Assembly: GCA_002084535.1 (NCBI GenBank)
Contig: NBLI01000217.1
Location: 1 to 7,537 of the forward strand
Direction: 5' to 3'
Length of the DNA stretch: 7,537 nt
From: Candidatus Zhuqueibacterota bacterium 4572_119
GTDB lineage: Bacteria; Zhuqueibacterota; Zhuqueibacteria; Thermofontimicrobiales; Thermofontimicrobiaceae
Position numbers and translations under genes: made by a program. Numbering within the stretch: position 1 is the stretch's first letter; each line of letters begins with the position of its first letter. Below the pieces are notes generated by a model that worked only from the letters and a program-made list of their open reading frames with translations, had not been told where the DNA came from and ran no database searches. Positions 1 through 6,517 of the stretch are shown here, piece after piece.

Positions 1-113
1 AGAATGGACTCATTAATATTTAAATAATAAAAGTACATGTCGAATTTGGTAAAACCGCATGATTTAATCAATGGAATAGCAATAAAATATAAGATTCAAT
101 TAAAAAAAATATT

Positions 114-119
114 GGAAGG
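114..119 (+). promoter_or_regulatory. Ribosome binding site deciding the lipoprotein start
   Basis: GGAAGG lies four bases before ATG 124 and ten before ATG 130. It supports starting the lipoprotein here rather than at the upstream in-frame ATG 37, which would put 29 charged residues before the signal peptide. Confidence 0.55.
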
Positions 120-123
120 TGGT

Positions 124-1059
124 ATGAAAATGAGACGGGTGTTGCTTCTAATTATCATTATCTTTTCGGTTGTAATTGCCGGATGTAATCAACAGATTGA
201 ACCCAATATAAGTAAAGAAAAAGCCCGCAATTTTGCGAATGAACTTTACAACCGGCAGTTGTTCGAGCAATCTGCTGAAGAATATACCCGCTACCTGCAA
301 AACTACAAATTAAGTGATGAGGAACAGGTAAATATCAGCTACGCTGTTGGAGATATTTATTTTGAGCGGTTGAAAGATTATGAAAATGCGTTGGCGTTTT
401 ATGTTCGCGCCAGGTACTTCAATCCCAAAAAAGAGCTCAAGCGTTCCATTGATAAACAGATCGTAGCTTGTGAGGAGCGATTGGGCAGACCTGAAAACGC
501 ACAACAAACTTTGAAAGAATCTACCGCGCTGGAACCGGAAAAAATAGCAAAAAAACGACCGGGCGCTGTGGTTGCTGTTATAGGTACCAAACAAATTACG
601 CAGGGTGATATTGATTTTGAATTGAGCCAACTGCCGCCTTCAATACGTTCTCAATACCAAGACAAAAGCCGTAAAATTGAATTTTTAAAACAGTATATTT
701 TAACAGATTTATTGTACGATTCAGCAATACGACAGGGACTTGAAAAAGACAGCGAGGTTGTGGAAGCTGCATATCAGGCGAAAAAAAATATTATGGTACA
801 AAAATATTTACAGGAGGAGATTGCCAGCAAAGTAAACATTGAGCTTTCTGATGTTGAGCTTTATTATAAAGCCAATAAGGACAGGTATGTGGAAAAGGAC
901 AAAGAAGGTAACGTAAAACGCGAGAAATCGTTACAGGAAGTTCAGCAACAGGTCGCGCAGGATTTGGCAATGGAAAAGCAGCAACAGGTTTACGAAGAAT
1001 TGGCGTCAAAGCTTATGCGCGCTGAAGGTGTAAAGATTTATGAAAATAAATTGAAATAA
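124..1059 (+). CDS. TPR / SurA-N-like lipoprotein (periplasmic chaperone-type)
   Basis: Predicted exported lipoprotein of 311 residues. Residues 1-20 are a short basic start, a long run of Leu/Ile, and a lipobox ending VIAGC with the lipidated Cys at 21. Residues about 30-135 are helical and TPR-like, with pairs such as FEQSAEEYTRYL and YENALAFYVRARYFNP. From about 147 (GAVVAVIG) to the end the sequence resembles the N-terminal chaperone domain of SurA/PrsA-type foldases, including QGDIDFEL, FLKQYILTDLLYDSAIRQGL and LSDVELYYKANKDRY. After DRYV a parvulin domain of about 90 residues would normally follow. Here the protein goes straight to the closing helix (LQEVQQQVAQDLAMEKQQQ and KLMRAEGVKIYENKL), so it is probably a chaperone without isomerase activity. 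The start at 124 is chosen for the signal peptide and the GGAAGG site; ATG 130 is equally possible. A role in outer-membrane protein folding is inferred. It precedes the Bat genes but is separated from them by about 190 bases. Confidence 0.75.
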   Translation: MKMRRVLLLIIIIFSVVIAGCNQQIEPNISKEKARNFANELYNRQLFEQSAEEYTRYLQNYKLSDEEQVNISYAVGDIYFERLKDYENALAFYVRARYFNPKKELKRSIDKQIVACEERLGRPENAQQTLKESTALEPEKIAKKRPGAVVAVIGTKQITQGDIDFELSQLPPSIRSQYQDKSRKIEFLKQYILTDLLYDSAIRQGLEKDSEVVEAAYQAKKNIMVQKYLQEEIASKVNIELSDVELYYKANKDRYVEKDKEGNVKREKSLQEVQQQVAQDLAMEKQQQVYEELASKLMRAEGVKIYENKLK

Positions 1060-1247
1060 ATTTTTCAACAATGAGTCCTTTCTAAAAACAGGTATTTTAC
1101 TGCTGATCATAAATTATTCGGGTAAAACTTTGATAGAAGCGGATTTTATTGATTGGAAAATGTTTGATTATTACCTTTTTAGATTTGACTATTTTACAGA
1201 TCAAGAAAAATGGAGATAACAGGAAGAGTGCTTTGAGGTTTATGCGG
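1060..1247. other. Gene-free spacer before the Bat genes
   Basis: I see no convincing gene. An open stretch in one frame (1061-1216) begins without a start codon and matches no family I recognise. The longer reading of the next gene from TTG 1149 would give a poor leader with no ribosome site. There is no clear hairpin terminator after the lipoprotein. A promoter for the Bat genes could lie here, but I cannot point to boxes with confidence. Confidence 0.4.
1235..1238 (+). promoter_or_regulatory. Ribosome binding site for the BatD-like gene
   Basis: GAGG lies nine bases before ATG 1248 and three before ATG 1242. The spacing favours 1248 as the start, giving the leader MVRKEILKYF. Confidence 0.45.
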
Positions 1248-2327
1248 ATGGTTAGAAAAGAAATTTTAAAATATTTTTTGTTTTTACATATATTGACAAT
1301 ATTGTTGTCGGGAAAATTATTTGCGCAAGGCGGAACAGTACTGCTGGAAGCAAAAGTTGACCGGAATAAAATTACCATCGGGGACTTAATCAAATATTCC
1401 ATTGTGGTTACCAGCGATGAGAATATTGAAATTCAAATGCCTGATCTGGGCGCGAACCTGGGGGCTTTTGAAATTCGTGATTATGTTGACTCCGAGCCAT
1501 CGAAAAAAGATGGTCAAATAATTCAGGTGCGGGAATATATTATTTCTACTTATGATATTGGAGATTACCAAATTCCTCCTGTTACCGTCAGCTACCGTGT
1601 TGGGGAAGATTCCGTTTGGAAAGATTTAACGACAGAGAATCTGAAAATCACAGTTGAGAGTTTGGTTGCCAGCGAGGAAGGCGATATCAGGGACATAAAA
1701 CCACCATTGGAAATTCCCAAAAATTGGTGGAGAACAATTCGATTCGCGGTGGCAGGACTGCTCGTCCTTCTGGTGATTGTTCTGGTTTTTATTTATTTGA
1801 AACGCCGTAAGCAGGGCAAATCATTAATTCCGCGGCGGGAGAAACCTACACGACCTCCCCATGAAACTGCCATCGAAGAATTGGAAAAATTAATCCAGGA
1901 GCAATTGCTGGAAAAAGGTGAAACCAAAGAATATTATATCCGAATTTCAGAAATTATTCGCCAGTATATTGAAGACAGGTTTTTTATCATCGCTCTGGAA
2001 ATGACCACACATCAACTCATTGAATCCATGAAGGAATCAGAAGTTGAACCGGAGGTATGTAACGAGGTTGAAAAATTTCTTAACCAGTGTGATTTAGTAA
2101 AGTTCGCCAAATACAAACCAAACAAAACCGCTAACAAAAATACCACAAAACTTGCTTTTAAAATTATTGAACAAACAAAATTGATTTTTACAGCGGAACA
2201 GGATGAAACGGAAAAAAATGTGTCGATAGAAGTTGTGGATAAAAAGGAGGAACCCGGTGAAGCGGTCACTGATTTGAATGATGCTGATGACTTTTCCAAA
2301 ACAGGAAAAGCAGGAGGGGGAAAATGA
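1248..2327 (+). CDS. BatD-like single-pass membrane protein, upstream partner of BatA
   Basis: A 359-residue exported protein in the position just before batA where related genomes carry a DUF4381-like or BatD-like gene. Residues 1-26 form a signal peptide (KYFLFLHILTILLSG, cleavage near LFA-Q). Residues about 28-140 look like one Ig-like, beta-rich domain (LLEAKVDRNKITIGDLIKYS; YDIGDYQIPPVTVSYRV), the pattern also seen at the BatD N-terminus. A membrane helix spans about 164-184 (VAGLLVLLVIVLVFIYL) and is followed by basic KRRKQGK, placing the rest in the cytoplasm. Residues about 206-312 are helical and align by eye with the C-terminus of the BatD at 4737-6515 (shared EYY, CD and FA landmarks). 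The acidic tail is low complexity. ATG 1248 is preferred for its signal peptide and the upstream GAGG; ATG 1242 is possible. Its end overlaps batA by four bases (ATGA), implying coupled translation. The exact function is unknown. Confidence 0.75.
   Translation: MVRKEILKYFLFLHILTILLSGKLFAQGGTVLLEAKVDRNKITIGDLIKYSIVVTSDENIEIQMPDLGANLGAFEIRDYVDSEPSKKDGQIIQVREYIISTYDIGDYQIPPVTVSYRVGEDSVWKDLTTENLKITVESLVASEEGDIRDIKPPLEIPKNWWRTIRFAVAGLLVLLVIVLVFIYLKRRKQGKSLIPRREKPTRPPHETAIEELEKLIQEQLLEKGETKEYYIRISEIIRQYIEDRFFIIALEMTTHQLIESMKESEVEPEVCNEVEKFLNQCDLVKFAKYKPNKTANKNTTKLAFKIIEQTKLIFTAEQDETEKNVSIEVVDKKEEPGEAVTDLNDADDFSKTGKAGGGK
2312..2317 (+). promoter_or_regulatory. Strong ribosome binding site of batA, inside the upstream gene
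   Basis: AGGAGG ends six bases before ATG 2324, inside the last codons of the preceding gene. With the ATGA overlap it points to coupled translation, and it shows that this organism uses canonical Shine-Dalgarno initiation. Confidence 0.75.
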
Positions 2328-3319
2328 TAAGATTCGCTAATCCTGAATTTCTTTTTTTGTTTATTTTAATACCTCTGATGTTCATCTGGTATTTGAGAAA
2401 AACGGGTAGCGCCAGTGGTACGCTGCGTTTTTCTAATTTGGGAAACATTAAATCTATCAGCTCGACACCATCAAAAAAATACCGGCATATTTTATTTCTG
2501 TTGCGGTTGTTGACAATATCCCTGCTTATTATTGCTTTCGCGCGTCCCCAGTCAGGGACAAAAGAAGAAAAGATAATTACCGAAGGAATTGATATAATCC
2601 TGGCAATGGATGTTTCCAGCAGTATGCTGGCAGAAGATTTAGCCCGGCATAAAAATCGTCTCGATGTTACTAAAGAAGTCGCTGGTCAATTTATAACGGA
2701 GAGAACCAATGACCGGATCGGCATGGTTGTATTTTCCGGTAAAAGTTTTACCCAGTGTCCTTTAACACTTGACTATGGTATTTTGTTAAAATTTCTTAAA
2801 GAGATAGAAATTGGTATGATTGAAGATGGAACTGCCATTGGCATGTCCATCGCGAATTGTGTCAACAGGCTTAAAAACAGTAAGGCAAAAAGCAAAGTTG
2901 TTATCCTGTTAACAGACGGAAGAAATAACCGTGGTGAACTGGACCCAGTAACCGCCGCGCAAATTGCCAAAACTCTAAATGTGAGAATTTATACGATTGG
3001 CGCTGGAAAGCATGGGGAAGCTTTGTACCCGGTTGATGATCCTTTTCTGGGAAAACGCTACGTTCCGATGAAGGTGGATATAGATGAAGATGTACTGAAG
3101 AAAATCGCGGAAATCACCGGTGGGCAATATTATCGTGCCACGGATAAACAGAGTTTAGCAAAAATATATATAGAAATTGGTGAATTAGAGAAAACAAAAA
3201 TAGAAGTTAAGGAATTTACCAGGTACACTGAATTATTCGTGAATTTTTTAGCCGCGGCATTAGTTATACTTTTGCTGGAAATTATTTTGGCGAATACAAG
3301 ATTTAGAAAAATTCCTTGA
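2324..3319 (+). CDS. batA: BatA, membrane-anchored von Willebrand A protein
   Basis: Complete 331-residue protein, the usual BatA length. It opens with the family signature MIRFANPEFL, followed by membrane segments at about 9-24 (FLFLFILIPLMFIWYL) and 54-73 (RHILFLLRLLTISLLIIAFA, then RPQ). The VWA domain starts at about 86 and keeps a full metal-ion (MIDAS) site: D96-x-S98-x-S100 (DVSSS), T170 in DGTAIG, and D198 in LLTDG. The later VWA strands are clear (RIYTIGAGKHGEALYP). The family's post-VWA segment (LKKIAEITGGQYYRATD) and a C-terminal membrane segment at about 304-323 close the protein. The VWA domain should bind divalent metal and a protein ligand at the membrane surface as part of the Bat complex; BatB is the usual partner. 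The ligand is not known. This is the only intact VWA gene in the window. Confidence 0.93.
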   Translation: MIRFANPEFLFLFILIPLMFIWYLRKTGSASGTLRFSNLGNIKSISSTPSKKYRHILFLLRLLTISLLIIAFARPQSGTKEEKIITEGIDIILAMDVSSSMLAEDLARHKNRLDVTKEVAGQFITERTNDRIGMVVFSGKSFTQCPLTLDYGILLKFLKEIEIGMIEDGTAIGMSIANCVNRLKNSKAKSKVVILLTDGRNNRGELDPVTAAQIAKTLNVRIYTIGAGKHGEALYPVDDPFLGKRYVPMKVDIDEDVLKKIAEITGGQYYRATDKQSLAKIYIEIGELEKTKIEVKEFTRYTELFVNFLAAALVILLLEIILANTRFRKIP

Positions 3320-3541
3320 TTTTGAATGATAATTATACCGTTTTTTTAAAACCGCTAATTGCGCTAATTACGCGAAAAAAAATAAATTTTATTTAAATTA
3401 ATTTATGAAAGCCAATAAGATATATCGGTCTATGACATGATTGGCGAAATTTGTGATGTCAGCATTTTTAAAATCGATTTTATCAAATAAATAAACATCA
3501 ATTATCTAATGTTTCATAAAAAAGTTTAGAACGGGAAAGTA
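3320..3541. other. Unusually long spacer between batA and batB
   Basis: batA and batB usually lie next to each other or overlap, but 222 AT-rich bases separate them here. The spacer holds a degenerate 9-bp tandem repeat (3353-3379) and no supported gene. Short frames, such as one of 17 codons beginning with an ATG near 3436, have no recognisable content. No convincing terminator hairpin is visible: the T-run at 3341-3347 has no paired arm before it. A separate promoter for batB could lie here. Confidence 0.5.
3353..3379 (+). repeat. Degenerate 9-bp tandem repeat (CGCTAATTR)
   Basis: Three consecutive nine-base units are visible: CGCTAATTG, CGCTAATTA and CGCGAAAAA. The first two differ at one base and the third is degenerate. 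Part of it (TAATT GCGCT AATTA) is also a small inverted repeat. Short tandem elements of this style occur between genes in several bacterial genomes. Whether it is a dispersed family here cannot be judged from one copy. Confidence 0.5.
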
Positions 3542-3835
3542 ATGATTCGGTTTGGTAATCAATTATATTTACATTTATTATGGCTAATTCCATTGCTCAT
3601 TTTTTTCTTTATACTTGTTTTTCGCTGGAAGAAAAAAGCTTTGAGTAGATTTGGCAATCTTGAATTAGTACAAAAACTAACACTTTCAATTAGCAAAAAC
3701 AGGCAGGTCTTAAAGGCGAGCCTTATCGTTACTGCTGTTTTTTTTATGGTCTTGAGTTTAGCGCAGCCGCAGATTGGAACAAAGTTAGAGCAGGTGAAAC
3801 GTGAAGGTGTTGATATTCTTGTTGCCACTGATGTT

Positions 3836-3845
3836 TCGCTATCCC
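3836..3845 (+). other. Deletion junction inside batB
   Basis: Around these bases the reading passes from frame 2 (DVSLS, BatB metal site) to frame 1 (IPLY, late VWA region). Codons of both flanks remain plausible over a few bases (ATCC could belong to either), so the exact breakpoint is ambiguous and may reflect short microhomology. Confidence 0.7.
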
Positions 3846-4160
3846 GCTTTATTCTGAATCCGGTAGAAATATGGGATTCAAGAAAGACAGGCAGGGTCAG
3901 GTTGTAACCAGCAAACTGGATGAATTGACCCTTGAGAAAATCGCTTTGCAGACCGGCGGGAAATATTTTCGCGCCACCGGCGGAGAAGACGAGTTGGACA
4001 AAATCTATGAAGAAATATCAAAAATGGAAAAAAAGGAATTGGCGTCACTGAAGTTTTCACAATTTGAAGACAGATTTCAGTATTTACTTATTATTGTAAT
4101 TATTGTGCTGGTTTTGGAGTTCTTTATTTCTGAACGAAAAAAAGTTAAAACCGAGTGGTT

Positions 4161-4166
4161 AGGGAG
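4161..4166 (+). promoter_or_regulatory. Ribosome binding site of batC
   Basis: AGGGAG ends eight bases before ATG 4175 and lies in the last codons of batB. Only one base separates the batB stop from the batC start, consistent with one transcript. Confidence 0.65.
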
Positions 4167-4174
4167 ATTTTAAT

Positions 4175-4774
4175 ATGTTTAAATGGAAATTCATTTTGCT
4201 AATTAATTTCATAATTTTGCTGCCACTATTAGTTTTTGCTCAGTCCGGAAGAAAACAGGTGTTAGAGGGAAATAAATTATTTCTTGAAGAGAAATATGAT
4301 GAAGCCAATAATAAATATCGTGACGCATTGGTGAATAATCCTGAAAATCCGGTGATTCATTTTAATATTGGCAACGCGCAATATAAGAAAAAAAAGTTTG
4401 AAGAGGCGATTAAAGATTTTGAAAAGAGCATATCAGCAGACGATATCAATATGCAGGCGCAGGCTTATTATAATATGGGCAATACGTTGTACCGCATGAA
4501 TAAATTACCGGAAAGTATTTTAATGTACACCCAATCTTTGAAGTTAAATCCCGAAGATGAAGACGCGAAATACAATCTTGAGTTTGTCAGAGCTAAATTA
4601 AAAGACCAGGCTCAAAAACAGAAAAACCAACAACAAGATCAGCAGCAGCAGGAACAACAGCAGCAACAGCAAAATAAAGAGCAAGATCAGAAAGAACAAG
4701 AAGACCAGCAAAAAAAACAGGAACATAATCATAGGCTTGTTTTATCCCGCCTCTGCTCAAGATCTCAAGCTTGA
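4175..4774 (+). CDS. batC: BatC, exported TPR protein with Gln-rich tail, C-terminus lost
   Basis: Residues 1-22 are a signal peptide (FILLINFIILLPLLVFA, cleavage before QSG). TPR units follow at about 25-125: NKLFLEEKYDEANNKYRDAL, NIGNAQYKKKKFEEAIKDFE and NMGNTLYRMNKLPESILMYT, each followed by the typical NP turn or its equivalent. From about 144 to 182 the chain is Gln/Lys/Glu-rich and of low complexity, as BatC tails often are. After E183 (4721-4723) the reading becomes HNHRLVLSRLCSRSQA, which is batD sequence read out of frame up to the stop at 4774. The natural end of BatC, usually some tens of residues past the Gln-rich stretch, is therefore missing together with the gene boundary. The TPR part should still fold as a periplasmic protein-binding module of the Bat complex. 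The start is well supported by AGGGAG at 4161-4166. Confidence 0.85.
   Translation: MFKWKFILLINFIILLPLLVFAQSGRKQVLEGNKLFLEEKYDEANNKYRDALVNNPENPVIHFNIGNAQYKKKKFEEAIKDFEKSISADDINMQAQAYYNMGNTLYRMNKLPESILMYTQSLKLNPEDEDAKYNLEFVRAKLKDQAQKQKNQQQDQQQQEQQQQQQNKEQDQKEQEDQQKKQEHNHRLVLSRLCSRSQA
4718..4726 (+). other. Deletion junction joining batC to batD
   Basis: The Gln-rich batC frame stops making sense here, and a different frame begins in the middle of a signal peptide (IIIGLFYPASAQD). The lost segment should hold the batC C-terminus and stop and the batD start. Its length cannot be determined from this sequence. Confidence 0.65.
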
Positions 4775-6515
4775 GACTACCGTTGATAAAACAACGATTG
4801 GACTTGATCAGAATTTTACTTTGACGATAAATATTTCGGGTGCAAAAGCAAATTTCATAAATGATCCTCAGGTTCCGGACTTGGGCGATTTTGCTGTTTA
4901 CATGGGCAGCTCAGGCACAAATCAAAATATTCAAATGACCGGGGGTACGGTATCAATTACCAAATCACATTCCTACATATTTCGCGCGGTGACTTTAGGG
5001 AAATTCACAATTCCGCCTGTTTTGGTTAAATACAAAGGTAAAGACTACAAATCCAGTCCAATCCAGGTTGAAATTGTCAAGGTTGCTCAGCAACAAAAAA
5101 CGAGGCAAGCTCCCTCCACTCAAAATCAAACATCAAACGCGGTTACGAAAGAGAACCTCTTTTTAAAAGCAGAAGTCAGTAAAAGAAACATTTATGTTAA
5201 TGAGCCACTGGTAATTTCTTTCAAAATTTATACAAAAGTTTCTGTAACTCAATACGGAATTACCAAACTTCCAAATACTTCAGGATTTTGGGTTGAAGAA
5301 TATGAGATCGGAAATCAGCCCCAGGTTACTGAACAAGTATTAAATGGGCAAAAATATCGTGTCGCGGAAATAAAGCGAATGACTTTATTTCCGACAGATG
5401 CCGGAAAAAAGACGATTGGTCCCATGGAGATTGAATGCAATGTACGGGTGCAAACACGTCGCCGGTCTATTTTTGACAGTTTTTTTGACGATCCCTTTTT
5501 TGGGAGAAGTGTGAGGGAATTGGTTAATTCAAAACCAATAACCATAAACGTCAAACCGCTCCCGGAAATGGCAACACCGAAAAAATTTTCCGGTTTGGTC
5601 GGCAGGTTTGAAATCTCCTCATTTATTGACAAAACCCAGGTTAAGGCAAATGAGGCGATCGCGCTAATGATAGAAATCGCCGGCAGCGGCAATGTGAAAA
5701 TGATACCTGAGCCAAAGATAAAATTACCAAATGATTTTGAGCAATATCCACCCAAAGTTACTTCCAAAATTAACCGGAATTTAAATGGCGTCAGTGGAAG
5801 CAAAGTTTATGAATATGTGCTTGTGCCCAGACATCCGGGGCTGCAAAAAATTAAGCCTGTTGAGCTTGTTTACTTCGACTTGAAGAAAAAGCAATACAGG
5901 ACACTTCGAACAAAAGAGATCGTTGTGAATGTTGAAAAATCCGATGATGACTTTACCGTATTCGCAGGTGGGCGGTCAAAAGAAGATGTGAAGTATTTGG
6001 GTAAAGATATTCGCTTTATACAGCTGGGTAAACCGCAATTTGACAGGATCGCTTCTCATTTTTATACCAGTTTTTATTTCGTGATTTTACTATTAATTCC
6101 GGTCGCGGCAGTTATTTCTGCCTGGTTTTATCGTAGGCATCTGAATAAGCTGAGCGGTAATATCGCTTACGCGCGCAGCCGGAAAGCAAATCAAATCGCG
6201 ATGAAGCGGCTCTCGAAAGCAAATAAATTGCTGAATGAACGGACTCAGAAAGAATATTACGCGGAAATAGCGAACGCCTTAATGGGATTTCTTGGGGATA
6301 AATTAAATATTTCAGCGGCAGGAATAATCACCGATGAAGTGGAAGATTTGATGAAAGAGAAAAACGTGAGCGTGGATGTAATTGAGAAATATATCTCATG
6401 TTTACAAACCTGTGATTACCAGAGATTTGCCCCATCTTCGGGAGGATTTGTGGAAATGAAAACATTTTTTGGTGAAGCAAAACAGGCAATTATTTCGCTG
6501 GAGAAAGTGATTTAA
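4737..6515 (+). CDS. batD: BatD, large Ig-like exported protein, 5' end missing
   Basis: About 592 residues, close to full length for BatD. The first usable start is a weak TTG at 4737, inside the signal peptide: the frame upstream reads IIIG, then LFYPASAQ, a normal signal-peptide end with its cleavage site. The true ATG and positive N-terminus are thus missing, and as written the product should not be exported. Beta-rich repeats follow: about 8-115 (LKLETTVDKTTIGLDQNFTL), 140-275 (LFLKAEVSKRNIYVNEPLVI, with the Phe-rich SFFDDPFFG loop near 248-256) and 285-400 (RFEISSFIDKTQVKANEAIA). A single membrane helix lies at about 444-465. A cytoplasmic helical domain (about 500-590) contains QKEYYAEI, CLQTCDYQRFAP and KTFFGEAKQAI. 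BatD is part of the Bat envelope complex; its biochemical role is unknown. The stop is two bases before batE. Confidence 0.88.
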   Translation: MFYPASAQDLKLETTVDKTTIGLDQNFTLTINISGAKANFINDPQVPDLGDFAVYMGSSGTNQNIQMTGGTVSITKSHSYIFRAVTLGKFTIPPVLVKYKGKDYKSSPIQVEIVKVAQQQKTRQAPSTQNQTSNAVTKENLFLKAEVSKRNIYVNEPLVISFKIYTKVSVTQYGITKLPNTSGFWVEEYEIGNQPQVTEQVLNGQKYRVAEIKRMTLFPTDAGKKTIGPMEIECNVRVQTRRRSIFDSFFDDPFFGRSVRELVNSKPITINVKPLPEMATPKKFSGLVGRFEISSFIDKTQVKANEAIALMIEIAGSGNVKMIPEPKIKLPNDFEQYPPKVTSKINRNLNGVSGSKVYEYVLVPRHPGLQKIKPVELVYFDLKKKQYRTLRTKEIVVNVEKSDDDFTVFAGGRSKEDVKYLGKDIRFIQLGKPQFDRIASHFYTSFYFVILLLIPVAAVISAWFYRRHLNKLSGNIAYARSRKANQIAMKRLSKANKLLNERTQKEYYAEIANALMGFLGDKLNISAAGIITDEVEDLMKEKNVSVDVIEKYISCLQTCDYQRFAPSSGGFVEMKTFFGEAKQAIISLEKVI

Positions 6516-6517
6516 TA

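Larger units (their letters stand above)
3542..4173 (+). pseudogene. batB: BatB, VWA core deleted and frame-shifted
   Basis: The frame from ATG 3542 (GGGAAAG just upstream) encodes a normal BatB N-terminus: MIRFGNQLYL, membrane segments at about 10-27 and 58-75, then VKREGVDILVATDVSLS, which carries the DxSxS metal site at 97-101. Right after this the frame becomes meaningless and stops at 3905-3907. The natural C-terminus resumes in another frame from about 3841 with IPLYSESGRNMGFKKDRQG, then LEKIALQTGGKYFRATGG and a final membrane segment (YLLIIVIIVLVLEFF), ending at 4173. The two parts give about 211 residues, whereas I recall BatB as roughly 330-350. Some 125-135 residues are absent: the middle VWA strands, the MIDAS Thr, the TDG Asp and the strand before IPLY. 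As written it cannot make a working VWA domain. The cause may be a real deletion or an assembly error. It lies between batA and batC, as expected. Confidence 0.87.

Noticed and set aside
37..123. Upstream extension of the lipoprotein to ATG 37.
   Set aside because: It would place 29 residues before a perfect lipoprotein signal peptide, and the GGAAGG site sits before ATG 124 instead.
1061..1219. Open frame across the spacer (ending in FDYFTDQEKWR).
   Set aside because: It has no start codon except an internal ATG at 1160 that would give 19 residues, and it matches nothing I recognise, including the expected DUF58 C-terminus.
1149..1247. Upstream extension of the BatD-like gene to TTG 1149.
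   Set aside because: It adds 33 residues before a good signal peptide and has no ribosome site. ATG 1248 has GAGG at a suitable distance.
3335..3355. Possible terminator after batA (T-run with ACCG and CCG flanks).
   Set aside because: The flanks are direct rather than inverted (ACCG on both sides), so no stem forms.
3836..3907. Programmed frameshifting or translational bypass to make full BatB.
   Set aside because: No shift could restore the roughly 130 missing residues, since their coding sequence is not present in the window.
3871..4173. Separate small gene of 100 codons starting at ATG 3871.
   Set aside because: The frame continues meaningfully upstream of that ATG as IPLYSESGRN, which is BatB sequence, and there is no ribosome site. 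It is the C-terminal remnant of batB.
4620..4720. CAG/CAA-rich stretch as a repeat element or CRISPR-like array.
   Set aside because: It encodes the Gln-rich tail typical of BatC, with no regular repeat-spacer arrangement.
5315..5803. Open frame of 162 codons on the minus strand.
   Set aside because: It is opposite the conserved Ig-like repeats of batD and shows no protein features of its own.
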